24,963 bases of DNA from an uncultured Micromonospora sp. (GTDB taxonomy: Bacteria; Actinomycetota; Actinomycetes; Mycobacteriales; Micromonosporaceae). The stretch covers positions 1-24,963 of the forward strand of contig CALGAM010000100.1 of assembly GCA_937951935.1 (NCBI GenBank). The letters are read 5' to 3'. Both the position numbers and the translations under genes were made by a program. Below the pieces are notes generated by a model. That model saw only the letters and a program-made list of their open reading frames with translations. It was not told the origin of the DNA and searched no databases. Position 1 is the stretch's first letter. Each line of letters opens with the position of its first letter. Of the stretch, positions 1 to 8,145 are shown piece by piece.

Positions 1-1
1 C

Positions 2-538
2 GTGCAGCGGGACGGCATCTGTGTGGAGGTGCTGGCTCCGGCGCCCCGACTGTCGGAGGAGCTGGCGCTGGCCGCGCAGCAGCTCGGGATCGACCTGGCC
101 GCCGCGCTCGGTGTGGTCGGCCTGCTGGCGGTCGAGCTGTTCGAGGTGACCGGTCCCGACGGCGGGTCGACCCTGGTGGTCAACGAGCTGGCGATGCGAC
201 CACACAACTCCGGGCACTGGACGATCGAGGGGTCCCGGACGTCGCAGTTCGAGCAGCATCTGCGGGCGGTTCTGGACTACCCGATGGGGGACACCACGCT
301 CACCGCGCCGGCGGTGGTGATGGCGAACGTGCTCGGCGGCCCGGAGGGTGGGATGTCGATCGACGAGCGGCTGCACCACCTCTTCGCCGACGATCCCGGG
401 GTCAGGGTGCACCTCTACGGCAAGCGGTCCCGGCCCGGCCGGAAGATCGGGCACGTCACGGTGCTCGGCGACGACGTCGAGAAGGTACGCGAGCGGGCCG
501 CCCGGGCGGCCCGGTGGCTGCGGGAGGGACACGCGTGA
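2..538 (+). CDS. purK: 5-(carboxyamino)imidazole ribonucleotide synthase, C-terminal part (cut by window edge)
   Basis: ATP-grasp enzyme that uses ATP and bicarbonate to carboxylate aminoimidazole ribonucleotide in cytosolic purine synthesis. Only the last roughly 178 residues are in the window and the reading frame is open to the left edge, so the apparent GTG at 2 is not the real start. Family hallmarks seen are the ATP-grasp motif NELAMRPHNSGHWTIEG, the following TSQFEQHLRAV segment, and the C-terminal GKRSRPGRKIGHVTVLG block typical of PurK. The stop (TGA, 536-538) overlaps the GTG start of purE (535) by four bases, so the two genes are translationally coupled and surely one operon. This pairing, PurK product passed directly to PurE, is standard in bacteria. 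Identification is secure. Confidence 0.96.
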   Translation: MQRDGICVEVLAPAPRLSEELALAAQQLGIDLAAALGVVGLLAVELFEVTGPDGGSTLVVNELAMRPHNSGHWTIEGSRTSQFEQHLRAVLDYPMGDTTLTAPAVVMANVLGGPEGGMSIDERLHHLFADDPGVRVHLYGKRSRPGRKIGHVTVLGDDVEKVRERAARAARWLREGHA

Positions 539-1041
539 CCGAGCAGGCGCCCCCGGTCGGGCTGATCATGGGTAGCGACTCGGACTGGGCCACCATGCGG
601 GCCGCGGCCGAGGCGCTCGACGAGTTCGGCGTCGGGTACGAGGTCCGCGTCGTCTCGGCACACCGGACCCCGGTCAAGATGATCGAGTACGCGCGGGCCG
701 CCGCCGGACGCGGCATCCGGGTGATCATCGCCGGGGCCGGCGGCGCGGCTGCCCTGCCCGGCATGGTCGCCTCGGCGACCCCGCTGCCGGTGATCGGCGT
801 ACCCGTGCCACTCGCGCACCTGGACGGGATGGACTCGCTGCTGTCGATCGTGCAGATGCCGGCCGGCATCCCGGTCGCCACCGTGGCGATCGGCGGTGCC
901 CGCAACGCCGGCCTGCTCGCCGTGCGGATCCTGGCCGCCTCCGACGAGGGGCTGCGGCAGCGGATGGTCGCGTTCCAGGCAGAGCTGGAGGAGCTGGTCG
1001 AGCGGAAGGAGGCCGCACTGCGCGCCACCCTCGGGGGGTAG
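535..1041 (+). CDS. purE: 5-(carboxyamino)imidazole ribonucleotide mutase (class I PurE)
   Basis: Moves the carboxyl group of N5-CAIR to carbon 4, giving CAIR in purine synthesis; the family forms cytosolic octamers. 168 residues, normal length. The GTG at 535 is chosen because GGGAGG lies at a good distance upstream and the codon overlaps the purK stop; the frame is open 7 codons further up but that part lies inside purK. Motifs seen: MGSDSDW near residue 12, SAHRTP at 41-46 (with the catalytic-region His43), GAGGAA at 68-73 and the SLLSIVQMPAG and ATVAIGGA blocks. Oddity: the usual GGAAHLPGM reads GGAAALPGM here, so the normally conserved His is Ala73 (codon GCC). Otherwise a standard bifunction-free class I enzyme. 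Confidence 0.97.
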   Translation: MTEQAPPVGLIMGSDSDWATMRAAAEALDEFGVGYEVRVVSAHRTPVKMIEYARAAAGRGIRVIIAGAGGAAALPGMVASATPLPVIGVPVPLAHLDGMDSLLSIVQMPAGIPVATVAIGGARNAGLLAVRILAASDEGLRQRMVAFQAELEELVERKEAALRATLGG

Positions 1042-1084
1042 CCGCCGGACGGCTGTGCACCCGCGGCGACCGGTGGCACTCCGG

Positions 1085-4000
1085 TCAGCGCATCTCGCGG
1101 ACGGCCCGGAGCCGTTCCTGGGTCCGTCGCCGGTTCTCGTTGCCGGCCCCGAACGCCAGCAGCAGGATCCCGACCGGGAGCAGCACCAGCCACGGCCCCA
1201 GGCTGACCAGGGCGCGCAGTGCGGCGAGGGCGGTCACCACCGCACCGACGATCACCGGGGCCTGCTGGCGTCGGTACGAGCCGATGATCAGCGTGGCCAC
1301 CCCACCGAGCAGCAGCAGCACCTGCCGCAGTGCGCTGTCGTTGCCGGCGAACAGGATCACCAGGGTGGGCAGGAACGCCGCCACCAGCGCCGGCCCGTAC
1401 GCGTACCAGCTGCTCAGCTCGGCACGGTGGCGCACCTCGAGCAGGCCGACCAGCAGCGCGAGCAGCGCGAACGGCAGGGTGTAGGCCTCCGGCAGGGCAA
1501 CGTCGGCCAGCGCCATCAGCAGCCACCACGCGACGATCTCGCAGCCGACCGCCGCCCAGAAGAGAACCCGGCGTTCGGCCGTGCCCCGGTAGGGCCGGGT
1601 CGCCGCCATCCCGAGCACCGCGCCCCAGGCGGCGAGCAGCGCGGCGATGTGCCGGGGCGAGTCGTACGCCAGGGCGGCGGCGATGAGCGCGGCGGCGTAC
1701 CCGCTCCACTCCACGGTGGTCGCCTCGCGGGCCGCCTCGGGATGGCGCAGCCGGGGCAGCATCGACGAGGCCAGCAGCAGGGCCGCGCCGACCGCGAGGA
1801 CGCCCAGGGCGGACCACGCCGGGGCGAGCCCGAGGACGAGCCCGGCGGTGAAGACGAAGAGCTGCGCCATCACCGAGGCGAAGAGCCAGCCGAGGATGCG
1901 GGCGTGCTGGGTCCGCCCGCCGAGCGCGGCGACCGCGCCGACCCCGACCGCGGCGCCGAGGGTGAGGAGGGTGAGCTCGCGGGTGGCCAGGGCACCGGCC
2001 AATCCCGCCCCACCGACGACCAGGCCGATCACGAAGACCACGACCCGGGTCAGCCGCAGCGACCGGGCCGGTTCGGCGCCGGGTGGTGGCGGGGTCAGGG
2101 CGAGGCCGAGCATCGCCAGGGTGAAGACCCCGAGCGCGGCCAGTGTGCTGTTCGGCCAGCCCAGGCCGAGCGAGATGGGCGTGATGAGCAGGGTCGTCGC
2201 CGCCCCGGGCAGCACCACGGGCACCGCCCGGGCCGCCCGCCCGCCGCTGAAGCCGGTCGCCGCCAGCCCGGCCGCGATCGTCAGCAGCAGCGCGGCCAGG
2301 ACGTTGCCGATGTCGCCCGCGCCGGCCTGCGGCCCGGCCAGGGTGGCGGGTGGTCCGGCCCAGATCCGCTCCAGCGTCTGGTACGGCTCGACCAGCGCCG
2401 CGGCCAGCGGCGGGGTGAGCGCAGCCACGGTCAGCGCGGTGGGTACGGCGGCGGCGAGCATCGCCCCGACGGCGGGGCTGACCGCCCAGTGGCCGCCCGG
2501 CGGCGGCTCGGAGAGCCGGCGCAGCGCCCCGCCGAGCATGACCGACCAGCGCCGGATCGGCTCCCGCAGCGGCGACGGGGCCGGGGTGGCCGCCCGGACC
2601 AGCTCGGCGAGGACCCCGAGCAGGACGGCCGCGGCGGCGTAGACACCCCAGTGCAGGTGGGTGAACAGTGCCGCGAGCGCGGCCGAGGTCGCGCCGCCGA
2701 CGATGCCCACCGTCGCGTACGGCAGGTACTGCGCGACCCGGAGCCGGACCAGGGCCACCACGGCGACGCCGAGGCTCGCGCCGGCGAGGCAGGCGAGCAC
2801 GACCGTCTCGGCCGGTCGGCCGAGGGCGGCACAGAGTGAGGCGAGCGATCCGGCGAGGGCGAGGAGAGCCCCGCCGGCGGCGATCCCACCGACCTGGGCG
2901 GTCTGCGCCGGCATCGTCAGCGGCCCGCTGTCGTCGGCCGGCCCGGCGAGCCGTCCGACCACCGGGGCGAGAGCGGCGACGACGAACCCGATCAGGGCGA
3001 TCATCCCGAGTGCCGCCGCCGTGGTCCACGGTCGGACCAGGCTCGCCCCGGCCGCGTGCAGGGCGACCACCCCGGCGACGGTGGCCCGGGCCAGGCCGGC
3101 CCGGGGATCGGTGGCGACGACGGCGCTCACCCCGTATCCGGTGGCGACCGCCCCGCCGACCACCATCGGGGACCACCAGGGAAGGCCCAGCGCGGCCGGG
3201 GTGCCGATGGTGGCGAGCCCGACGCAGGCCGCGGCCACGTCGTACGCCCGGGGGCGCGGCAGCGCGATCGCGGCGGCGCAGGCCAGCAGCACCAGGGTGA
3301 GGGGCGCCTGCCAGCCGGTGCCCTCCACGGACCAGCGTGCGAGGTCCGCCGCCCAGAGCCGGCCGGGGGTGGCCAACGCCTGGAGCCCGCCGACGAGCGC
3401 GGTGTATCCGGCGACCAGCGCGACGGCTCCGCCGCAGAAGGCCATGCCGAGAATCGGTCCGCGCCGCCACTCGCCGGGCATCGCCCGGATGCCGGCGGCC
3501 ACCATGAGGACGACGAAGGCGGCGGCGGTGAGCTCGGCGCCGTCGGTGAGGATCCCGGCGATCCGGGCCAGGGCCCCGACCAGGGCGGCGGTGGCCGCCG
3601 CGGCGGCGATGTCGGAGCCGTCGAGCAGGCGGTCGGCACGCCGCCCGGCGTCGATCGACGGGGCCAGGACCAGCAGCACCGCGCTGACCAGGAGCAGCGT
3701 GCCCACGGCGGTGTCGACGAGGGTCGCGCCGGGCGCCCCGAACGCCGCCGCGGTGACCGCGAGCGTGCCGAGCAGCGCGCCGATCGCCAGCGGTCGACTG
3801 ATCAGCCGCTGCGCCACCTGAACGATCGCGGCGTAGCCGAGTACCGCGCAGACCGCGAGGAAACCGGCGGCGAGGACCGGCTCGGTGGCGGCGCGCACCG
3901 AGGCGGGGGTCGGGGTCGGGTCGGCCGGCACGGTGGCGGCGACGAACGCCGCGACCGCACCGGGCACGGCGAACGCGGCGCCGCCCGCCGCCCAGTCGCC

Positions 4001-6118
4001 GACCAGGCCGGCCCGGCGGCCCAGACGTACGGTCCGGAAGGTCGGGGCGACCGCCACCGCAACCCCGGCGACGGCCAGGGCGAGGAGCACGGCGGCGGTG
4101 AGACCGGTCCGGGACACCGCCATGGCCGCCCCGGCCATCCCGAGCACCGCCGCGGCCCCGACGTGGGTGAGCGCGGCCCGTCGGGTGTCGGCGGTCAGCC
4201 CGGTCAGCCCGATGCCGACCGCCACCAGCACCGGTGGCCAGGGCGCGGCCACCCAGCCCAGCCCGAGGGAGGCCGGGGCCGCCAGCGCGGTCAGCGCGGC
4301 GCCGACGATGGCGAACTCGCGGCGCACCTCGGGCGGGGAGGCGAGGACGGCCGCGAGGGTGAGCAGGAGTGCGCTCGTGGCGAGCTGCCAGGTGGTCGAG
4401 CTGGCCCCGGCGTGCACCGTGTCCGGGTACCGGGTGAGGTCCGCCTCCCAGACCGGCAGCGCGGCCTGGATCGGGGCGAGCGCGGCCCGCAGGGTGCCGC
4501 CGGCCACCACCACCCCGATGACGACCAGGGCGACGGCCGAGGCGACCTGTGGTCCGCGCCGAGCCGCCTCCGGCACCGCCCGCACGCCGACACCGGTCAG
4601 CGCGACGGCGACGGCGATCACGACCAGGGCCCGGCCGGGCAGGGCGACGGCGGCGATCCGGCTGGCGGCGCCGATCACGGCCAGGGTGAGGACGGCGGCC
4701 GCGACGTCGGGCAGCAGCGGCCGGCGCAGGGCCGACGCGCCGACGAGTCCCGTACCGGTGGCCAGCAGCAGCGCGACGCCGGCCCTGACCGCGGCCGGGA
4801 CGGTGTCGGCGGTCACCACGGCGAAGGTCGAGAAGACGGTGGCCACCGCGAAGGCGAGACCGTGCAGCGTCCAGGTCAGCTCGCGGACCCAGGGGGTGGG
4901 GCGGGTCCCCAACGCCCGGCCCCACGGCAGCCGTCCCGGCCGTCGGGCCTCGATGCTCGGCTCCAGGACGACGTCGGACTCCTCCGCGTCCGTCTCGGGC
5001 CGGTCCGGGCGCCGGCCCGGCCGTTGCCGTCGGGCGGCGGGCCCGGTGCCGGGGCGGAGGGCCGGATCGTCGGTCCCGTCCCGCGGGTCGGTGTCGGTGG
5101 GGCGGGTGGGGTCCGGTGGCGTGCGCAACCCGGTGCCCGGGCGGAGCCGGGTGGTCGCACCGGTCAGCCGGCCGTCGGGGGTGAAGAGCTGGCTGAGGTA
5201 GAGGTTGCCGAGGGAGACCACGACCAGCACCACCGCCCACCCGGTCGGCCCGGCGACCCGGTCGTACGCCACCAGCGGCAGGATCGGCTGGACGGCGAGC
5301 ACGGCCGCGTAGCGGGGCGCGGTCAGCTCGGTCACCCGGGCGTACGCCCCGGCGACGACGGCGGTGAGCAGGAAGGTCAGCCCGGCGAAGAGCGAGCCGG
5401 GCAGGCCGCTGGCGCCGATCCCGTCGACCGCCCAGAGCGCGTACCCGACGAGGGGCACCAGGAGCAGACCGACCGCGGCGACGGTCTCGGCGGTGGCGGT
5501 GAGGCCGCGGCGGGCGACCCGGGGCGGGGCGACCAGCGCCACCGCGGTCGCCAGCAGCAGGATCGCGACCCGGCTGACGTCGTCGAGCGAGCTGATCGCC
5601 ACGGCGGCGAAGACCACCGCCGCGATGCCGAGCACCAGCGCCCCGAGCCCGAGCAGGATGTTCTGCACCTCGCGGGTCGACGCCTCGGGGCGGTCCGCGG
5701 CGGGCGGGTCCCAGGTCGGTCCCGCACCCGCGGCGGGCGGTGGCGGGGGCGGGGGGACGGCCCGGTCGTGGTCGCCGCCGGTCGACTGCCGCGGCACGCG
5801 GGGCGGTGCCACGCCGGGCGCGGCGGTCGGCGGTCGGCGGTCCGGCCGGCGCCGCAGCACCCGGCGCGGCCGGGTCTGCCTGCGCTGCTGCGCGGCGGCG
5901 TGGGTGAGGACGTCCCGCTGGAAGAGGGCCGCCTGCATCTGGGCGGCAAGCGTCTTCTGCTCGTTGGCGATCGCCGCCTCGCGGGCCTTCATCTCCGCGA
6001 TGGACCGCTCGATCCGGGCGAGGTCCTCCGCCCACCGGTCCTGCCGCGCCCCGCAGTGCGGGCACTGTGGCGCCGCCTCGAGCTTCCGGCCGCACGAGGA
6101 GCACTGGTACGTTCTCAC
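1085..6118 (-). CDS. Very large zinc-ribbon polytopic membrane protein, SCO7613 C-terminal-domain type
   Basis: 1677-residue protein of unknown function. The start is GTG at 6118 (reads VRTYQCSSCG), preceded by a strong GGAGGGGG Shine-Dalgarno; the frame extends 19 codons further but without better signals. Layout: a zinc ribbon with Cys6-x2-Cys9 and Cys19-x2-Cys22; a charged, probably coiled-coil stretch about 29-75; an Arg/Pro-rich linker to about 146 including a run of seven prolines; then STREVQNILLGLGALVLGIA begins a very long series of hydrophobic helices separated by short loops, with one Pro/Arg/Asp-rich hydrophilic insert roughly 320-420. The TREVQN start followed by many helices is what I know from actinobacterial SCO7613-type proteins, which have no assigned function. 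Inference: cytoplasmic N-terminus, dozens of membrane helices, possible envelope or transport role. Convergent with purE. Confidence 0.85.
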   Translation of the reverse strand: MRTYQCSSCGRKLEAAPQCPHCGARQDRWAEDLARIERSIAEMKAREAAIANEQKTLAAQMQAALFQRDVLTHAAAQQRRQTRPRRVLRRRPDRRPPTAAPGVAPPRVPRQSTGGDHDRAVPPPPPPPAAGAGPTWDPPAADRPEASTREVQNILLGLGALVLGIAAVVFAAVAISSLDDVSRVAILLLATAVALVAPPRVARRGLTATAETVAAVGLLLVPLVGYALWAVDGIGASGLPGSLFAGLTFLLTAVVAGAYARVTELTAPRYAAVLAVQPILPLVAYDRVAGPTGWAVVLVVVSLGNLYLSQLFTPDGRLTGATTRLRPGTGLRTPPDPTRPTDTDPRDGTDDPALRPGTGPAARRQRPGRRPDRPETDAEESDVVLEPSIEARRPGRLPWGRALGTRPTPWVRELTWTLHGLAFAVATVFSTFAVVTADTVPAAVRAGVALLLATGTGLVGASALRRPLLPDVAAAVLTLAVIGAASRIAAVALPGRALVVIAVAVALTGVGVRAVPEAARRGPQVASAVALVVIGVVVAGGTLRAALAPIQAALPVWEADLTRYPDTVHAGASSTTWQLATSALLLTLAAVLASPPEVRREFAIVGAALTALAAPASLGLGWVAAPWPPVLVAVGIGLTGLTADTRRAALTHVGAAAVLGMAGAAMAVSRTGLTAAVLLALAVAGVAVAVAPTFRTVRLGRRAGLVGDWAAGGAAFAVPGAVAAFVAATVPADPTPTPASVRAATEPVLAAGFLAVCAVLGYAAIVQVAQRLISRPLAIGALLGTLAVTAAAFGAPGATLVDTAVGTLLLVSAVLLVLAPSIDAGRRADRLLDGSDIAAAAATAALVGALARIAGILTDGAELTAAAFVVLMVAAGIRAMPGEWRRGPILGMAFCGGAVALVAGYTALVGGLQALATPGRLWAADLARWSVEGTGWQAPLTLVLLACAAAIALPRPRAYDVAAACVGLATIGTPAALGLPWWSPMVVGGAVATGYGVSAVVATDPRAGLARATVAGVVALHAAGASLVRPWTTAAALGMIALIGFVVAALAPVVGRLAGPADDSGPLTMPAQTAQVGGIAAGGALLALAGSLASLCAALGRPAETVVLACLAGASLGVAVVALVRLRVAQYLPYATVGIVGGATSAALAALFTHLHWGVYAAAAVLLGVLAELVRAATPAPSPLREPIRRWSVMLGGALRRLSEPPPGGHWAVSPAVGAMLAAAVPTALTVAALTPPLAAALVEPYQTLERIWAGPPATLAGPQAGAGDIGNVLAALLLTIAAGLAATGFSGGRAARAVPVVLPGAATTLLITPISLGLGWPNSTLAALGVFTLAMLGLALTPPPPGAEPARSLRLTRVVVFVIGLVVGGAGLAGALATRELTLLTLGAAVGVGAVAALGGRTQHARILGWLFASVMAQLFVFTAGLVLGLAPAWSALGVLAVGAALLLASSMLPRLRHPEAAREATTVEWSGYAAALIAAALAYDSPRHIAALLAAWGAVLGMAATRPYRGTAERRVLFWAAVGCEIVAWWLLMALADVALPEAYTLPFALLALLVGLLEVRHRAELSSWYAYGPALVAAFLPTLVILFAGNDSALRQVLLLLGGVATLIIGSYRRQQAPVIVGAVVTALAALRALVSLGPWLVLLPVGILLLAFGAGNENRRRTQERLRAVREMR

Positions 6119-6237
6119 GGCACCCCCTCCAGCCGGCCGAGGCCCGCGTCCCGGCCCTTCTCGAAGCATGCCCAAGCCAGGCCGGTGTTGAACAGCCCTC
6201 GGGCGCGTGCGTGTCCCGGCTGAGGGAATCCTAAGAG

Positions 6238-6270
6238 GCCGGCCGTGGACACAGGGTGTTCACGGCCGGC
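6238..6270 (-). terminator. Strong 15-bp hairpin downstream of UDP-glucose dehydrogenase
   Basis: Arms at 6238-6252 and 6256-6270 pair over 15 positions (14 Watson-Crick, one G-T) around a 3-base loop; the outer ten pairs are the perfect GCCGGCCGTG/CACGGCCGGC. It lies 56 bases past the ugd stop on the minus strand and has no clear U-run, as is usual for terminators in high-GC actinomycetes. A second small hairpin (CGAAT at 6282-6286 with ATTCG at 6293-6297) sits in an AT-rich patch just before it. It should insulate the membrane-protein gene at 6118 from ugd transcription. Confidence 0.75.
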
Positions 6271-6325
6271 AAGTCGCGAGTCGAATTTATGGATTCGCGT
6301 CCGTCTCGCCGCGGACGCCGGAGGG

Positions 6326-7756
6326 TCAGGCGGGTCGGCCCATGCCCCGGTACTCCCAGCCCGCCTGGGTCCACAGCGCCGGATCGAGGCAGTTCCGACC
6401 GTCGATGACGCGGCGGGCGGCGACCAGTTCGCCCAGGACGACCGGGTCGGCGTTGCGGAAGTCCGCCCACTCGGTCAGCACGCAGACCAGGTCGGCGCCG
6501 CGGACGGCGTCGTTCATGCTCGGCTCGTACGTCAGCTCGGGCCGCTCCCGCCGCGCGTTCTCCATCCCCTGTGGGTCGTAGACGTGGACGTCGGCACCGG
6601 CCTTGTGCAGGAGGGCGGCGACGGCGAGGGAGGGGGCGTCCCGGACGTCGTCGGAGTTGGGTTTGAAGGTGGCCCCGAGCACCGCGACGCGGGTGCCGGA
6701 CAGGTCGGGACCGGCCGGCCCGTACCGGCGGCCGAGCAGCTCGGCGGCGAGCTGGAGTACCCGGGTGCGGCGGCGCAGGTTGATCAGGTCGACCTCGTGC
6801 AGGAAGCGCAGCGCCTCGCCGGCGCCGAGTTCCTGGGCGCGGGCCTGGAAGGCCCGGATGTCCTTCGGCAGACAGCCCCCGCCGAAGCCGATGCCGGCCT
6901 GGAGGAAGCGGTTGCCGATCCGGGGGTCGTAGCCCAGCGCCCGGGCCAGCTGGGTGACGTCGGCGCCGGCCACCTCGCAGACCTCGGCCATCGCGTTGAT
7001 GAACGAGATCTTGGTGGCGAGGAAGGCGTTCGCGGCGACCTTGACCAGCTCGGCGGTGGCGAAGTCGGTCACCACCAGCGGTACCTCGCGGTCCTCGGTG
7101 GCGGCAAGGTCGAAGACGCCCTTGTGCGCCGCGTAGAGCATGCCGTTGGCCCACTCGCTCTTGACCCCGACCACGATCCGGTTGGGTCGGAGCACGTCCT
7201 CGACGGCGAAGCCCTCCTGGAGGAACTCCGGGCTCCAGGCGACCTCGACCCCGAGCTCGGGGTTGGCGTGTTTGCCGACGAGCTGCTCGATCCACTCGGC
7301 CGTGCCGACCGGCACCGTGGACTTGCCGACGATCAGGGCCTTGCGGGTGAGGTGTTGGGAGAGACCGGTCACGGCCGCCTCGACGTACGACAGGTCGGCG
7401 CCCATCCCGTCGGCCCGCTGTGGGGTGCCCACGCAGATGAAGTGGACGTCGCCGAACTCCGCCGTCTCGGCGATGTCGGTGCTGAAGCGGAGGCGACCGG
7501 CCGCCAGGTTGCGCTTGAGTAGTTCGTCCAGACCGGGCTCGTGGAACGGGACCTCGCCTCCGGCCAGCTTGGCGATCTTCTCGGCGTCGATGTCGAAGCC
7601 GACCACCTCGTAGCCGAGCTCGGCGAAACAGATGGCGTACGTCGCGCCGAGGTAACCGGTGCCGAGGAAGGTCAGTCGCGGGCGGGAGGCGCCGGAGGGC
7701 GGGGTCACCGCGGGTATGGCCGGCAGGGGTTGGGTGCTCGGGTACGGAATTGTCAC
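6326..7756 (-). CDS. ugd: UDP-glucose 6-dehydrogenase (UDP-glucose/GDP-mannose dehydrogenase family)
   Basis: Oxidises UDP-glucose to UDP-glucuronate with two NAD+, supplying activated uronic acid for cell-surface polymers or sugar modification. 476 residues from GTG 7756 (reads VTIPYPSTQP), chosen for the GGAG eight bases upstream; the frame is open another 66 codons but without conserved sequence. A roughly 27-residue Pro-rich N-terminal tail precedes the Rossmann motif GTGYLGATYA (32-41). Further hallmarks are CVGTPQ (108-113), KSTVPVGT (145-152), SPEFLQEGFAVEDVLRPNRI (175-194), and the active-site segment GFGGGCLPKD with catalytic Cys295. The C-terminal UDP-binding domain (VAVLGATFKPNSDDVRD) is complete. 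Single-gene transcription unit: a hairpin at 6238-6270 follows it, and an acyl-CoA dehydrogenase gene is divergent. Substrate UDP-glucose is the likeliest; other NDP-sugars cannot be excluded. Confidence 0.93.
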   Translation of the reverse strand: MTIPYPSTQPLPAIPAVTPPSGASRPRLTFLGTGYLGATYAICFAELGYEVVGFDIDAEKIAKLAGGEVPFHEPGLDELLKRNLAAGRLRFSTDIAETAEFGDVHFICVGTPQRADGMGADLSYVEAAVTGLSQHLTRKALIVGKSTVPVGTAEWIEQLVGKHANPELGVEVAWSPEFLQEGFAVEDVLRPNRIVVGVKSEWANGMLYAAHKGVFDLAATEDREVPLVVTDFATAELVKVAANAFLATKISFINAMAEVCEVAGADVTQLARALGYDPRIGNRFLQAGIGFGGGCLPKDIRAFQARAQELGAGEALRFLHEVDLINLRRRTRVLQLAAELLGRRYGPAGPDLSGTRVAVLGATFKPNSDDVRDAPSLAVAALLHKAGADVHVYDPQGMENARRERPELTYEPSMNDAVRGADLVCVLTEWADFRNADPVVLGELVAARRVIDGRNCLDPALWTQAGWEYRGMGRPA

Positions 7757-7810
7757 GCCTGGTTCTCCGCTCGCGCTTGGCGGCGCTTCGTTGCGTCGCG
7801 GTCGGGAGTG

Positions 7811-7834
7811 TCGGCGCTGCCGGAACAGCGCCGA
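7811..7834 (-). promoter_or_regulatory. 9-bp perfect inverted repeat in the ugd 5' region
   Basis: TCGGCGCTG and CAGCGCCGA are perfectly complementary across the 6-base loop CCGGAA. The element lies 55 to 78 bases upstream of the ugd start codon on the minus strand. It could be a repressor operator or a leader-RNA hairpin. Nothing recognised in it names a regulator. Confidence 0.45.
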
Positions 7835-8111
7835 TGTCGGACATTGTGGGCCTTGTACACCTCGTTGTCGTGCTTGCCTCCTCGGCGAGTCGGCCGCCAG
7901 GGCGCAGGCGACGACAAGGGCTGAGCCTACGCGCCGCGCCGCACGTCGGTACATGTACGGTCGGCATCTTCACAGCCGGAACGTCTCCGCGGACACCGGG
8001 CGGTCCGGCGACGCGTCGGCGCCGTCCCGACCGTCGGCCGTGCGGGTCGCGCCCGGGCGGGCGGGTGGCGCCTGCGGGTGCCCACCTTCCGGGCGAGGTT
8101 ACCGGCGGGTA

Positions 8112-8131
8112 TCGTCTCGGGTGGGAGACGA
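8112..8131 (+). promoter_or_regulatory. 7-bp inverted repeat directly upstream of acyl-CoA dehydrogenase RBS
   Basis: TCGTCTC (8112-8118) and GAGACGA (8125-8131) are perfect inverted arms around GGGTGG. The GGAAAGG Shine-Dalgarno starts two bases later and the ATG is at 8146. Position fits a repressor operator in the leader or an RNA hairpin affecting translation; which one cannot be told from sequence. Confidence 0.4.
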
Positions 8132-8145
8132 CGGAAAGGGCCGCG

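Larger units (their letters stand above)
7757..8145. other. 389-base divergent intergenic region between ugd and acyl-CoA dehydrogenase
   Basis: No gene is supported here. It contains a perfect 9-bp hairpin at 7811-7834 in the ugd leader, a perfect 10-bp palindrome GTACATGTAC at 7949-7958, and a 7-bp inverted repeat at 8112-8131 just before the acyl-CoA dehydrogenase ribosome-binding site. I could not pick convincing -35/-10 boxes for either gene. Confidence 0.6.

Noticed and set aside
456..6104. 1882-codon open frame on the minus strand spanning purE and the membrane-protein gene
   Set aside because: It is an out-of-phase shadow caused by GC-rich codon bias: Arg/Gly/Pro-rich, no domain motifs, and it crosses several real genes including purE antisense.
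3056..6223. 1055-codon plus-strand open frame opposite the large membrane protein
   Set aside because: Composition is Gly/Arg/Gln/Asp-rich low complexity with no recognisable fold; the minus-strand frame has a zinc ribbon, RBS and membrane helices, so it is the real gene.
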